Source: Marifrigoribacter sp047730175
GTDB taxonomy: Bacteria; Bacteroidota; Bacteroidia; Flavobacteriales; Flavobacteriaceae
NCBI RefSeq assembly: GCF_047730175.1
Contig: NZ_CP159833.1
Span: forward strand, 2,418,001 to 2,482,000
Reading direction: 5' to 3'
Length of the DNA stretch: 64,000 nucleotides
Shown here: positions 1 through 10,955 of the stretch, piece after piece
Layout: every line of letters starts with the position of its first letter
Position numbering within the stretch: position 1 is the stretch's first letter
Program-made: the position numbers and the translations under genes
The notes under the pieces: generated by a model
The model's input: only the letters and a program-made list of their open reading frames with translations
Database searches by the model: none
What the model was told of the DNA's origin: nothing

Positions 1-7
1 ATAGAAG

Positions 8-766
8 TTAATTTGTTAAAGCTTTCACAAGTAAAACAATACCGCTAATCACCATGATATAAATCACTAATTTTCTGAATGTTTTATTGGTCATTTTTTT
101 AAGAAGCTTTTTGCCCATTAAATTTCCAATGGTTGCACCAAGTCCTAGAATAATACCATAGATCCAGAGTTCTTTCGATAACAATCCAAAGTAACTATAA
201 CTACTTACTTGTGCGAGTCCTAAGAAAAATGAATTAGCGGCTTTAGTGCCAATTAATTCTTCTTTAGTAATTCCAGCATTGAGGTAAAATGGGTTTAGTA
301 CGGGGCCCATTCCTCCAGTAAATGTTCCAATGATTGAAATTATAAATCCTAAAGGAATAAAATACCATAAGTGAACATTAAAAGATCGTTCTTTCTTTCC
401 GAAGCGATATTGAAAAAAAGTACTAATTAAAAATAGGCCAATAATAATTTGAAGCCATACAATTTTCACCTCAGTAAAGAGGTAAGCAGCTACTATAGCA
501 CCTAGTATAGCGGAAGGCACATAATACCAAAATACCTTCCACACAATATTTTTCCAGAAAATAATGATCCTAGATGGACGGCTTATAAATGCTCCTAAAT
601 TTAGGACTGGCGCTGTTTGGGAAATGCCAATAAATATGTTTAAAAAAGGAATTAGCATTAAAGCACCACCACCACCACTAATCGTAGATAATGTAAAGGC
701 AAGTGCTCCCGCAATAAAAAGCAAAAAAGCAAGAAAAATATCTATAGTATGTAGCACTTCTAACAT
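8..766 (-). CDS. TauE/SafE family sulfite/anion permease
   Basis: This 252-residue protein is almost entirely hydrophobic, with about eight predicted membrane segments and a glycine-rich stretch near residues 30-35 (SGGGGALM) typical of the first repeat of TauE/SafE permeases. A second glycine-rich turn near residue 150 (TFTGGMGP) would be the second repeat. The family exports or takes up sulfite, sulfoacetate or related organosulfur anions across the inner membrane; the substrate cannot be read from sequence. Its length matches the usual 240-270 residues. It lies downstream of the SulP transporter on the same strand, but a hairpin terminator separates them, so it is probably a separate unit. 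Confidence 0.88.
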   Translation of the reverse strand: MLEVLHTIDIFLAFLLFIAGALAFTLSTISGGGGALMLIPFLNIFIGISQTAPVLNLGAFISRPSRIIIFWKNIVWKVFWYYVPSAILGAIVAAYLFTEVKIVWLQIIIGLFLISTFFQYRFGKKERSFNVHLWYFIPLGFIISIIGTFTGGMGPVLNPFYLNAGITKEELIGTKAANSFFLGLAQVSSYSYFGLLSKELWIYGIILGLGATIGNLMGKKLLKKMTNKTFRKLVIYIMVISGIVLLVKALTN

Positions 767-777
767 GCTGTAATATA

Positions 778-812
778 AAAAAAACTACTCAAATAATTTG
801 AACAGTTTTTTT
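778..812 (-). terminator. Rho-independent terminator after the SulP/LysM-remnant unit
   Basis: On the minus strand an interrupted inverted repeat (AAACT, TCAAAT / ATTTGA, AGTTT) is followed by a run of T residues. It sits just before the permease start codon and downstream of the SulP gene. Confidence 0.65.
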
Positions 813-829
813 AGTTTTAATAAATTATA

Positions 830-925
830 CTATAAATTTGGTATAATTAATTCTTGCCCAGGATGAATCGTATCTGGATTTTTTAGGAGGTCTGTGTTAG
901 CTTTAAAAATAGCATGGTATTTCAT
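830..925 (-). pseudogene. 3' remnant of a LysM-domain gene
   Basis: The minus strand reads an open 31-codon stretch from ATG at 925 to TAG at 830. Its product resembles the C-terminal part of a LysM module: a KYHAIFKAN-like helix, a NPDTIHPGQELIIP-like turn and strand, then a stop. A complete LysM needs about 45 residues, and the upstream half is missing because the SulP stop codon lies only 15 bases away. I infer a gene, perhaps a BON/LysM protein of the YgaU type, that was deleted except for its tail. It is unlikely to make a functional product, although the ATG could in principle be used. Confidence 0.6.
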
Positions 926-939
926 CCTTAAAATAGAAT

Positions 940-2553
<1,614 letters not shown>

Positions 2554-2575
2554 GAATTCTTATTTGAAAAACGGG

Positions 2576-2583
2576 CAAATATA
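2576..2583 (-). promoter_or_regulatory. Bacteroidota -7 promoter box for the SulP gene
   Basis: TATATTTG on the minus strand matches the TAnnTTTG -7 element used by the primary sigma factor of Bacteroidota. It lies about 23 bases before the SulP start codon. No clear -33 TTTG was assigned. Confidence 0.5.
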
Positions 2584-2595
2584 TAGGTATATTAT

Positions 2596-3831
2596 TTAAT
2601 ACCAACGCTTCTTATTCTTTTTTGAAGCTGCAGATTTTCTGCTTTTTTTATGTTTAGTTCTTTTTGTATTATCCTGTTTAGGTTTTTCTTTTGCTATAAC
2701 AGAACAAGGGTGGTCTTCAACAACGGGAATAGCAGATTTTATTAACTTTTGTATACCAGAAACATATTCTTTCTCATCTGGGGCACAAAAAGAAAATGAT
2801 GCACCAGATTTTCCAGCTCTTCCTGTTCTTCCAATTCGATGAACATAAGTTTCAGGGATATTAGGAAGATCAAAATTTAATACAGCATCTAAGTCATCAA
2901 TATCAATTCCACGTGAAGCTACATCAGTGGCAATTAAAATATTGATTTTATCATATTTAAAATTATCTAAAATATTTTGTCTCACACTTTGCGCTTTATC
3001 GCCGTGTAATCCTTCCGCTTTAAAACCATTTTTTAGAAGTGTTTGTTCTAATCGATCTACACCATTACGGGTTCTTCTAAAAATTAAAATATTACCTTGG
3101 ATTGTATTCCGAAGTAAATGCAAGCACAATTCTACTTTATCGGTTTTAGAAACATAATATAAGTACTGCTTTAATTTTTTCGAAGATCTAATCTCAGGCT
3201 CAATTTCAATTCGCACAGGATCGGTTAAAATTCGTTCTGCAAATCGCATCACTTTATAAGGCATCGTTGCCGAAAATAGTAAGACTTGCTTTTCTTGTGA
3301 GCAAAGACGATTTATTTTTTTTACATCGTCAATAAAGCCCATATCTAACATTAAATCTGCCTCATCTAATACTAAAATTTCTACAGCACTTAGGTCTATA
3401 ATTTCTTGATCACATAAATCTAAAAGTCTACCTGGAGTTGCTATTAAAATATCGATGCCCTCATTTAATATTTTTTCTTGAGCATTAATCGAAGTACCTC
3501 CGTAGACAACTGTACTTTTTAAGCCAGTATATTTTGAAAAAGCGATACACTCTTCATTAATCTGAACCGCTAACTCTCTAGTAGGACTTACAATTAAGCT
3601 TCTTATACTTTTTGTGTTTTCAGCGTCATTCTTATTGTGAAATAATAACTGAAGGATTGGTAAAATAAAAGCAGCCGTTTTTCCAGTTCCAGTTTGTGCA
3701 GTCGCAATCAAATCTTTTTTAGCCAAGACCAATGGAATTGTTTTCTCCTGAATCTCTGTTGGAGATTCATAGTTTTTTTCAAAAATGGCTTTTAAAATAG
3801 GTTTGTTTAAGTCTAAATCACTGAAATCCAT
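2596..3831 (-). CDS. DEAD-box ATP-dependent RNA helicase
   Basis: This 411-residue protein has the whole DEAD-box set: a Q motif near residues 23-33, Walker A AQTGTGKT at 45-52, PTRELA at 83-88, TPGR near 132-135, DEAD at 156-159, SAT at 187-189, and HRIGRTGR in the second RecA domain. It ends in a lysine-rich tail (from about 380), a common RNA-binding extension in RhlE-type helicases. It unwinds RNA duplexes using ATP, typically in ribosome assembly or mRNA decay, in the cytoplasm. A TATCTTTG box lies about 24 bases before the start. The exact subfamily (RhlE-like versus DbpA-like) is not settled. Confidence 0.96.
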   Translation of the reverse strand: MDFSDLDLNKPILKAIFEKNYESPTEIQEKTIPLVLAKKDLIATAQTGTGKTAAFILPILQLLFHNKNDAENTKSIRSLIVSPTRELAVQINEECIAFSKYTGLKSTVVYGGTSINAQEKILNEGIDILIATPGRLLDLCDQEIIDLSAVEILVLDEADLMLDMGFIDDVKKINRLCSQEKQVLLFSATMPYKVMRFAERILTDPVRIEIEPEIRSSKKLKQYLYYVSKTDKVELCLHLLRNTIQGNILIFRRTRNGVDRLEQTLLKNGFKAEGLHGDKAQSVRQNILDNFKYDKINILIATDVASRGIDIDDLDAVLNFDLPNIPETYVHRIGRTGRAGKSGASFSFCAPDEKEYVSGIQKLIKSAIPVVEDHPCSVIAKEKPKQDNTKRTKHKKSRKSAASKKNKKRWY

Positions 3832-3854
3832 AGGTTTGTTTTACAAATATTTTG

Positions 3855-3862
3855 CAAAGATA
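3855..3862 (-). promoter_or_regulatory. -7 promoter box for the DEAD-box helicase
   Basis: TATCTTTG on the minus strand matches the Bacteroidota TAnnTTTG element and stands about 24 bases before the helicase ATG. Confidence 0.5.
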
Positions 3863-3885
3863 CTACAATACCTATTATTTCCCTT

Positions 3886-6800
3886 TTAATTATGACCGAT
3901 ATGACAACCACAACCACCGTCCATAAAACCATTGGTTTCTTGATGCCATGGAAATGCCTGATTATAATTGGATAACTCCCAAAAGAATGGCTTTCTTTCT
4001 TTAGGATGATTTCCTATTTCATTCATAGTTTTGGTGTCATATAAACGTCCATTAATCATTACCATTTCAATACTATTTGTATGTTCAATTTTGGTAAGAG
4101 GATTTTCGTTTAGAATTATTAAATCTGCAAATTTTCCAGTTTTTAAAGAACCGATATCGTTTCCTAGGCCTATATAATCTGCAGCATTAATTGTTGCCGT
4201 TTTTAAAGCATCATGATTTGACATACCACCTTGTTGGATCATCCAAGTTTCCCAATGGGCGCCAAGACCCTGTAATTGCCCATGAGCACCCATATTTACT
4301 TTTACACCAGCATTTGAAAGTTTTGTTGCAGCTTCAGAAACCAAAAAATGTCCGTTTTTATATTCTTCATCTGGAACCATAGTTCTATGGCGAGAACGGC
4401 TGTCTATAATTCCTCTAGGAGTATACTTTAAAAGCTTTTCATTTTCCCAAACATTATCTCTTTGGTAAAAATAGAATTCACCATTTAGACCGCCATAATT
4501 TACAATAAGGGTAGGAGTATAGCCTGTTCCACTAGCGCCCCATAATTCAACGATATCTTTATAAATAGGAGCCACAGGTATATTATGTTCTACTCCAGTA
4601 TGACCATCAATTACCATGGTTATATTTGTAAAAAAGGTTGAACCTCCTTCTGGAACAACATTGATTCCTAACTCACGTGCAGCCTGCAACACTTGTTGCC
4701 TTTGCTCTCTTCTTGGTTGGTTATAACTCTTCACACTTTTTGCACCAAAAGCCTTTGTTCTTCTTATGCTACTTCTTGCGTCATCAAGGCTATTTATATT
4801 TGCTTTAAAATCACCATCAGCGCCATAAAGTATAAATCCAGTTGAGTATAATCTAGGGCCTATAAGTCCGCCAGTTTTTTGAAGTTCAGAAAGAGAAAAA
4901 ACAGTTTCTGTATTTGAGGAAGGATCATGCGCTGTCGTTACACCATAGGCTAAATTTGCCATGAACCTCCAATTTTGCTGGCTTAATAAACCAGATCTAA
5001 AGGCTCCAATATGCGCATGAGCATCTACCATTCCTGGCATGATTGTTTTACCAGAAACATCATACACTTTTGCATCACCAGGAATTGTAATATTTTGTCC
5101 AAGGGCTTCAATTTTATTATTATTAATAATAATTGTACCATTTTCAATTACCTCGTCACCTTCCATAGTAATGATTCTTGCATTTGTAAATGCAATTCTA
5201 CCGGTAGGGCTATCAACTTTTCCAGAAAGTCCAATTTTGATTCCTTCTTTTGTTAGTTCTGGAATTTCTTTAGGTGAATTATCTAAAAATGTAAACCTAT
5301 CTTTTATTTCATTTAAAAAATATTCATCGCCTAAAGTCCACATTACTTTTTTACTGTCATTAGACCAATGAATACTTATTCCAGCATCTTCAGCTAATTT
5401 TGATACAGGTAGCGATTTACTCTTGTCATCTATATTTAATTCTTGTCCATTTAAAACAAGAGGCGCAATAAACACTTTATGAAGATTTGTAAATGCAATC
5501 CATTTATTATCTGGACTCGGCACTAATCTATTTGCATATTTTGAGCTTATATGTGTTTTTTCATCTTTCCCATTTAAATCGACACTTATTAATTTTTTAG
5601 TTAGACTCCCAAAATAAGTTCCCCCTGTCTGTAAAAATATACGACTTCCATCTTTTGAAAATAATGGATAAGCTCCTTTATTGATTATTTTAGTTTCTTT
5701 TCCTCCAGTAGCATTTATAATATAAATACCAGGTTCTTTCGTATTTGTAAAACCTTGATCCATATTTCCAGATTCTTTTCTGAAAACAATCGATGTTCCA
5801 TCAGGCGAATAGGATGGAGTTCTATAAATTCCTTTATTTGAAGAAAGTAGAATAGGAGCACCTCCTGAAATAGATACGCTATAAATGCCCCCTTTATTAA
5901 CATCATTCCATGTTACATAGGTTATTTTACTTCCGTCAGGAGAAAAACTAGGTTCCGATTCAAAATCTGTTCCTGAAGTTAACCGTTGAGGTTTTCCTTT
6001 CGGTAATTTCTTTTTCCATAAATATCCCAACGCATTAAAAACAATCGTTTTTCCATCAGGTGTAGTAATCGTATTACGAATCATTTTGGAAGTGAATGAT
6101 TTTTCTTCGATTGGATTATTGAAATGAACTGTTTCAGCTAAATCAATTGTTACATCAACCGTAAATGGAATATTTTTTACTTGCAGCGATTGTGTGTTTA
6201 TAGTATTAATTTTTCCTCCACTCCAAATAACTATATCCGTATTATTTGGCATCCAGTTAAAATTTGGATAAATACCAAATATCGCCCATGCTTCTTGTTG
6301 GTCTTTATTTAATTGATCATAGACAGGAGTTTCTTCCCCCGTTTTTAAATCATGAATAAACAACACTGTTTTTGTACGAACTCTTTTTATAAAAGCTAAT
6401 TTTGTTCCATCTGGAGACACTGTTGGTCGAGCTGCACCTCCTGGACCTCCAGTTATTGTTTCCGTTTTACCCGTTTCAAAATTGTATCGTTTTATTACAT
6501 AGATCTGTTTGTTTGGATCTTTATTGTATTGAAAAGATCCACCCGAATACATGTCTTCACTATAATATAAATATGTGCCATCTGGAGATACAAAAGGTTC
6601 ATTTACATCTTGCTGGTCGTTTTTTCGTTTGGTTAATTGTAATCCACTGCCTCCCGATTTATGATACATCCACATTTCTCCAGCACCAAGGCTACGCGAT
6701 GAAGAAAAATGTTTTCTAGCAATTAAATAATTACCATCTGGCATCCAAGCAGCATTATTCAATAACCTAAACTTTTCTTTAGTGACTTGCTTTGGATTGC

Positions 6801-7176
6801 TTCCATCCCGATCCATTAGCCAAATATTATCCCCTCCACCCGCATCACTTGTAAACGATATTTTAGAGCCATCTGGACTAAATCTAGGTTGAATTTCAAA
6901 TGGAATTCCAGTTCTAATTGCTTTTGCTTTTCCTCCTGAAATTGGTATTGTATAAATGTCGCCAAGCATATCAAATACGATGGTTTTTCCATCAGGACTT
7001 ACATCAAGATTCATCCAAGTACCTTCATCTGTTGTAAAACGGTGTGCTTTATAATTGAAATCATCTCCTGGATTGGAAACATCCCATTTTTCCTTTTCTT
7101 CTTTTTTTTCTTCTTGAGCTGTAATTGGATTTATGAAAACAAACCCTAGAAATAATAAAAGCAATAATTTATTCAT
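3886..7176 (-). CDS. Exported PD40 beta-propeller plus amidohydrolase
   Basis: The 1096-residue product starts with a cleavable signal peptide ending near ITAQ (about residue 21). Residues from about 45 to 650 contain repeated WD40-like PD40 blades, visible as many copies of SPDGxxI or SPDGTxL, as in TolB. From about 690 onward there is an amidohydrolase domain: a VSGKTIMPGMVDAHAHIG motif gives the HxH metal ligands, and the imidazolonepropionase-like ending KTGKFADLIILNENPL is present. It probably hydrolyses a cyclic amide or dipeptide in the periplasm. An odd feature is the Cys/His-rich extreme C-terminus (GGCGCHIGHN), which looks metal-binding. This two-domain architecture is common in flavobacteria; the substrate is unknown. 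Confidence 0.9.
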   Translation of the reverse strand: MNKLLLLLFLGFVFINPITAQEEKKEEKEKWDVSNPGDDFNYKAHRFTTDEGTWMNLDVSPDGKTIVFDMLGDIYTIPISGGKAKAIRTGIPFEIQPRFSPDGSKISFTSDAGGGDNIWLMDRDGSNPKQVTKEKFRLLNNAAWMPDGNYLIARKHFSSSRSLGAGEMWMYHKSGGSGLQLTKRKNDQQDVNEPFVSPDGTYLYYSEDMYSGGSFQYNKDPNKQIYVIKRYNFETGKTETITGGPGGAARPTVSPDGTKLAFIKRVRTKTVLFIHDLKTGEETPVYDQLNKDQQEAWAIFGIYPNFNWMPNNTDIVIWSGGKINTINTQSLQVKNIPFTVDVTIDLAETVHFNNPIEEKSFTSKMIRNTITTPDGKTIVFNALGYLWKKKLPKGKPQRLTSGTDFESEPSFSPDGSKITYVTWNDVNKGGIYSVSISGGAPILLSSNKGIYRTPSYSPDGTSIVFRKESGNMDQGFTNTKEPGIYIINATGGKETKIINKGAYPLFSKDGSRIFLQTGGTYFGSLTKKLISVDLNGKDEKTHISSKYANRLVPSPDNKWIAFTNLHKVFIAPLVLNGQELNIDDKSKSLPVSKLAEDAGISIHWSNDSKKVMWTLGDEYFLNEIKDRFTFLDNSPKEIPELTKEGIKIGLSGKVDSPTGRIAFTNARIITMEGDEVIENGTIIINNNKIEALGQNITIPGDAKVYDVSGKTIMPGMVDAHAHIGAFRSGLLSQQNWRFMANLAYGVTTAHDPSSNTETVFSLSELQKTGGLIGPRLYSTGFILYGADGDFKANINSLDDARSSIRRTKAFGAKSVKSYNQPRREQRQQVLQAARELGINVVPEGGSTFFTNITMVIDGHTGVEHNIPVAPIYKDIVELWGASGTGYTPTLIVNYGGLNGEFYFYQRDNVWENEKLLKYTPRGIIDSRSRHRTMVPDEEYKNGHFLVSEAATKLSNAGVKVNMGAHGQLQGLGAHWETWMIQQGGMSNHDALKTATINAADYIGLGNDIGSLKTGKFADLIILNENPLTKIEHTNSIEMVMINGRLYDTKTMNEIGNHPKERKPFFWELSNYNQAFPWHQETNGFMDGGCGCHIGHN

Positions 7177-7304
7177 TGTTGGAAATTTAGTAGTGTCTAA
7201 AATACATAATTACAGAGAAGTATTTATTATTTTAACTTTCAATTAGTAGCTAATTTTACCATTCGACCTCTCTTGGGAAGTATGATTCAGCTTGAGTCAT
7301 TTTT

Positions 7305-8933
7305 TTATTCTGAAATCAGTTCACTTTCCACATAAAAGTCTTTCTTAATTTCAACAGATTTAATTGTTTCTGAAAAGTCTTTTGTTTTCCATGTAGCGGA
7401 AGGAAAAATCCATTCTTCTGTTCCATTAACAATAGCAATTACGGGCATATCAAATTTTTCAATAATGGAAACATATCGAAAGCTAAGTTGATTTTCAGCA
7501 ATTTTATATTCAACTTTTGGAACTTTAATGGTTCGTAAATATTGATTCCAGAATTCAGTTAGATCAATACCAGATTTTTCACTAATATATTCTTCTAATT
7601 GTTTGCTGCTAATTGTTTGATGGTAGAAATCTTTGTTTAAACCTCGTAATATTTGTCTCCATTTTTCATCATCTTCAATTAGTTGTCTTAAGGTGTGTAA
7701 TAGATTTCCTCCTTTTACATACATATCTCCACTACCTTCTTTATTTACATTATAAACACCAATGAGTGGACGGTCATTTTTAATCAATCTTCTAGTTCCA
7801 ATTACATATTCTGAAGAGGCTTTTTTTCCGAAGTGATAATCTAAGTATAGATTTTCTGAATAATTTGTAAAGCTCTCATGGATCCACATATCAGCGACAT
7901 CAATATGGGTAATATTATTTGCAAACCATTCGTGTCCTGATTCATGAATAATGATAAAATCAAATTTTAAACCCCAGCCTGTTTTTGAGAAATCACTCCC
8001 TAAATAACCATTCTCATATTTGTTTCCGTAGGTAACACTGCTTTGATGTTCCATTCCTAAATAAGGAACTTCCACCAATTTAAAACTATCTTCATAAAAA
8101 GGATAAGGTCCAAACCAATGCTCAAACGCTTTCATCATTTTTGGTGCTTGTTTAAACTGTTTTTTTGCTTTGTCCAAATTTTCCCTCAGCACATAATAAT
8201 CCATGTCTAAGGGTCCATTTTCACCCATATATTTTTCGCCAAAATGAACATAATCTCCTATGTTTATATTGACTCCATAGTTATTGATTGGGTTGACCAC
8301 TTTCCAAGTCCAAGTGGTTTTATTTTGAATCGTTTCAGAAGAAATTAATCTTCCATTGGCAACAGCCATCAATCCATTAGGAATGGTGATTGCAAAGTCA
8401 ATTCCGTTATCAGGTTCATCGTAATAATGATCTTTGTTTGGCCACCAAATACTAGCTCCAATTCCCTGGTTAGAAGTTGCAACAAAATGGTTTCCGTTTG
8501 AATCTTTCTTCCAAGAAAAACCACCATCCCAAGGTGCATTTTTAGCTGTTGGAGGTTTCCCTGAAAAGGATATTGTAAGTTTTTGAGTAGTTCCTTCTTC
8601 TTGTTCTTCTATTAAATGAATAAAATGAGCATTGCCTTCCGAAGTAACTAAAAGTTCTTTCCCTTTTTGAATCACCTTCTCTATTTTCATAGGAGCTTGT
8701 AAATCGATTTGCATTGTATTATTTTCATTTAACACGGTATAGCTAATCAAATTACTTCCTTGTATTTGTTTGGTGTCAAGATCTACTTCAACGTTTAAAT
8801 TGTAATGTTTTAAATCCCACCAAGCTCTTTCTGGAGTGATACTTCCACGTAAGGTGTCTTGTCTAGTAAAATTTTGGGAGAAGGATACTGTAGCATAAAA
8901 AATGATTAAAAGAAGAAGTTGCTGTTTTTTCAT
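7305..8933 (-). CDS. M1 family metallopeptidase (exported)
   Basis: A signal peptide (cleavage near SFSQ, residue 20) precedes an aminopeptidase N-like domain. The exopeptidase motif is GMEHQ at 293-297. The zinc site is HESGH at 330-334 with the third ligand Glu at 353 (HEXXH-x18-E). At 542 residues it lacks the long C-terminal helical domain of classical M1 enzymes, like other short Bacteroidota members. It should remove N-terminal residues from peptides in the periplasm or outside the cell. It is the last gene of an apparent minus-strand operon, starting 18 bases after the propeller gene. Confidence 0.94.
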   Translation of the reverse strand: MKKQQLLLLIIFYATVSFSQNFTRQDTLRGSITPERAWWDLKHYNLNVEVDLDTKQIQGSNLISYTVLNENNTMQIDLQAPMKIEKVIQKGKELLVTSEGNAHFIHLIEEQEEGTTQKLTISFSGKPPTAKNAPWDGGFSWKKDSNGNHFVATSNQGIGASIWWPNKDHYYDEPDNGIDFAITIPNGLMAVANGRLISSETIQNKTTWTWKVVNPINNYGVNINIGDYVHFGEKYMGENGPLDMDYYVLRENLDKAKKQFKQAPKMMKAFEHWFGPYPFYEDSFKLVEVPYLGMEHQSSVTYGNKYENGYLGSDFSKTGWGLKFDFIIIHESGHEWFANNITHIDVADMWIHESFTNYSENLYLDYHFGKKASSEYVIGTRRLIKNDRPLIGVYNVNKEGSGDMYVKGGNLLHTLRQLIEDDEKWRQILRGLNKDFYHQTISSKQLEEYISEKSGIDLTEFWNQYLRTIKVPKVEYKIAENQLSFRYVSIIEKFDMPVIAIVNGTEEWIFPSATWKTKDFSETIKSVEIKKDFYVESELISE

Positions 8934-8951
8934 GCGATAATTGATATATTT

Positions 8952-9821
8952 TTAGTCTACAGATTCAGCAACCATTGCAATCCGTTTTAAATCATTACTA
9001 ACTGCCAATCGTGTTATACTTTTCACTCCATTTTCGGTAAAATCTGAAATTACTACCCATTCCTGTGTTCCGAACATATCATATTTATAGAGTTTTGACC
9101 CACTACCAATTAAAATAACTGAATCATTTAACCACACATAATCCTGAATTCCGACAGGTAACTGACAAATAAAAAAGCTTTCTAAACTTTCATTCATCTC
9201 GAGCATAAATATTTCATGATTTTTCTCCTCATTGACTGCCGTATAACTCATGGCATTGGAACCAGGGATTTTATGGATGGATCTTCCCACATTTGAAACC
9301 AAGGTATCATTGGTTTTCTTTTTTAAATCTGATACAACTAAGTCTAGTACGTTAATTCCTAAAACAGAAGATACAATCGTACTATCGTTATAAAATGCAT
9401 AATAAGCAACTTGTAAATCCTCAATTAATAGGGTTGATTCTTTAGTAGTATATTCATATAACCGTTGAAGTCCAGTTGTATCTAATCGAACGGCAGCTAT
9501 ATTCTTGCTATTCGGAATCGCTTGCGGGGAATATTCACCCCCAGAAGTAGGTGTATGTACCCACGTATTTAATTTTTCTATGATTGAATAATGAGCAATA
9601 TCACTTTGCCCCTTATTATTGCCAGCATATACAATAGATAAGTCATCTCTAAAACTAGGCTGGTTATTATACCCAGGGTTTGGCGAAATTAAATTTGGGG
9701 GACTTATATCAATACTATCATTGGATTGATTTATAAGACTGAAATACACATTTGTATTTGTTTGCCCATAAGAACCAACATATAAAAATAAAGCTAAGAG
9801 GGGGATAATTTTTAATCTCAT
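8952..9821 (-). CDS. Secreted TolB-like beta-propeller protein
   Basis: This 289-residue protein has a signal peptide (MRLKIIPLLALFLYVGSYGQ) and then repeated blade-like segments such as QPSFRDDLSIVYAGNNKGQSD and YSPQAIPNSKNIAAVRLD, which resemble PD40/TolB repeats. No catalytic motif is visible. The signal-peptide DNA closely matches that of the upstream channel gene (about 80 percent over 60 bases by eye), implying a local duplication of the 5' end. It sits between the GluR0-like channel and the M1 peptidase on the same strand. The function is unknown; a binding or scaffold role is inferred only from the fold. Confidence 0.75.
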   Translation of the reverse strand: MRLKIIPLLALFLYVGSYGQTNTNVYFSLINQSNDSIDISPPNLISPNPGYNNQPSFRDDLSIVYAGNNKGQSDIAHYSIIEKLNTWVHTPTSGGEYSPQAIPNSKNIAAVRLDTTGLQRLYEYTTKESTLLIEDLQVAYYAFYNDSTIVSSVLGINVLDLVVSDLKKKTNDTLVSNVGRSIHKIPGSNAMSYTAVNEEKNHEIFMLEMNESLESFFICQLPVGIQDYVWLNDSVILIGSGSKLYKYDMFGTQEWVVISDFTENGVKSITRLAVSNDLKRIAMVAESVD

Positions 9822-9871
9822 AAAAATAGTAATTCTTTAAATTTTAATTCTTGTTATTATAAATTTAGACA

Positions 9872-10948
9872 TTACTCATCTTTTTGAATATAGTAATGAA
9901 TAATTCGCTCTGTTTCTTGGTTTTCTGCAAGCATAAGTAAAGCTCTATTCACATCATACATAAGTTCTGAATTTAACGGAAAAGCAAAGCCATACCCTTG
10001 TTTATAGTATTCAGCTTTACTAATATATAAATCTTCATTGTTATTATTTTTCAAAAAGTATAATAATTGAGGACGGTCATATACTACTGCATCTACCTCC
10101 TTACTTTTTAATTTTGCAATAGCTTCATTTAAATTGTTTACGCCAATTGCTTTTATGTTAGATTTTTTTAAAAATGTTTCCGTTGGGGAACCAGAAATAG
10201 TTACTGCCTTAGCACCTGAAAGTTGTTCAATCGTAGAAACAGTTGTCGATTCAAGCGAAGAGAGTGTCAATGTACTTGCAATTCCAGCCACCATAGAAGT
10301 AGCAAAAATTATAGATAGTATCATCCAAGCGCCCGTTATGATTCTACCAGGCAACGTTATTGGGGCTTTGTCGCCATATCCAGTTGTGGTCATTGTTACA
10401 ATAGCTAGCCACATACCGGTTCCTATACCTTTTAGTGGATCTTTTGGAAACTGCTCTGGTGATTTTTTTCGCTCGGCTAACCAAAGAAATGTACCCACAA
10501 CAGCAAGAATAAATAAAAAGATAAAAATCGCCATTAATAATTTAAGACTAAAAAGAGGTTTGATCTTTTGCCATACACTCTGATTTTCTATACGGGAAAG
10601 TATCGAGATACTAGAATTATAGAAAGGTTGAGAAAACCGCATGTTTTCAAGACGTTTCGATGTGATGCTTATGGGCCCAACGACTAAATCTATACCGCCA
10701 TCATTTAATTGATGCACCGCATTTTCTACACTTTCAAAAGGCACATATTCAAACTCCCAAGATTGATTTTCAGCAATTTTTTTCCAAATTTCAATGGCAA
10801 TACCTTTATCCTTTTCATTAAAAACAAAAGGCTCACTACCTGCAATACCAACTTTTAAGGTGTCTTTTACAGTACTAGTTATTTTTGTTTGCCCGTACGT
10901 ACCAACATATAAAAATAAGGCTAAGAGGGTGATGGTTGTTAATCTCAT
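9872..10948 (-). CDS. GluR0-like prokaryotic ionotropic glutamate receptor / ligand-gated K+ channel
   Basis: After a signal peptide (to about residue 20), residues 30-120 and 228-350 form the two lobes of a periplasmic amino-acid-binding domain (bacterial SBP family 3). Between the lobes is a pore module. It has a membrane helix at about 134-158, a P-loop with the K+ selectivity filter TTTGYGD at 187-193, and a second helix at about 203-227. This S1-M1-P-M2-S2 order is that of GluR0-type receptors, which lack the third helix of animal receptors. It should sit in the inner membrane and open to K+ when an amino acid binds. It begins only 7 bases after the FG-GAP gene stop. A plain transporter-binding protein is excluded by the filter. 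Confidence 0.9.
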   Translation of the reverse strand: MRLTTITLLALFLYVGTYGQTKITSTVKDTLKVGIAGSEPFVFNEKDKGIAIEIWKKIAENQSWEFEYVPFESVENAVHQLNDGGIDLVVGPISITSKRLENMRFSQPFYNSSISILSRIENQSVWQKIKPLFSLKLLMAIFIFLFILAVVGTFLWLAERKKSPEQFPKDPLKGIGTGMWLAIVTMTTTGYGDKAPITLPGRIITGAWMILSIIFATSMVAGIASTLTLSSLESTTVSTIEQLSGAKAVTISGSPTETFLKKSNIKAIGVNNLNEAIAKLKSKEVDAVVYDRPQLLYFLKNNNNEDLYISKAEYYKQGYGFAFPLNSELMYDVNRALLMLAENQETERIIHYYIQKDE

Positions 10949-10955
10949 AAAATTA

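Noticed and set aside
10134..10583. Plus-strand open frame of 149 codons
   Set aside because: It lies wholly inside the GluR0-like channel gene, which has clear domains on the other strand; the frame has no recognisable protein features.
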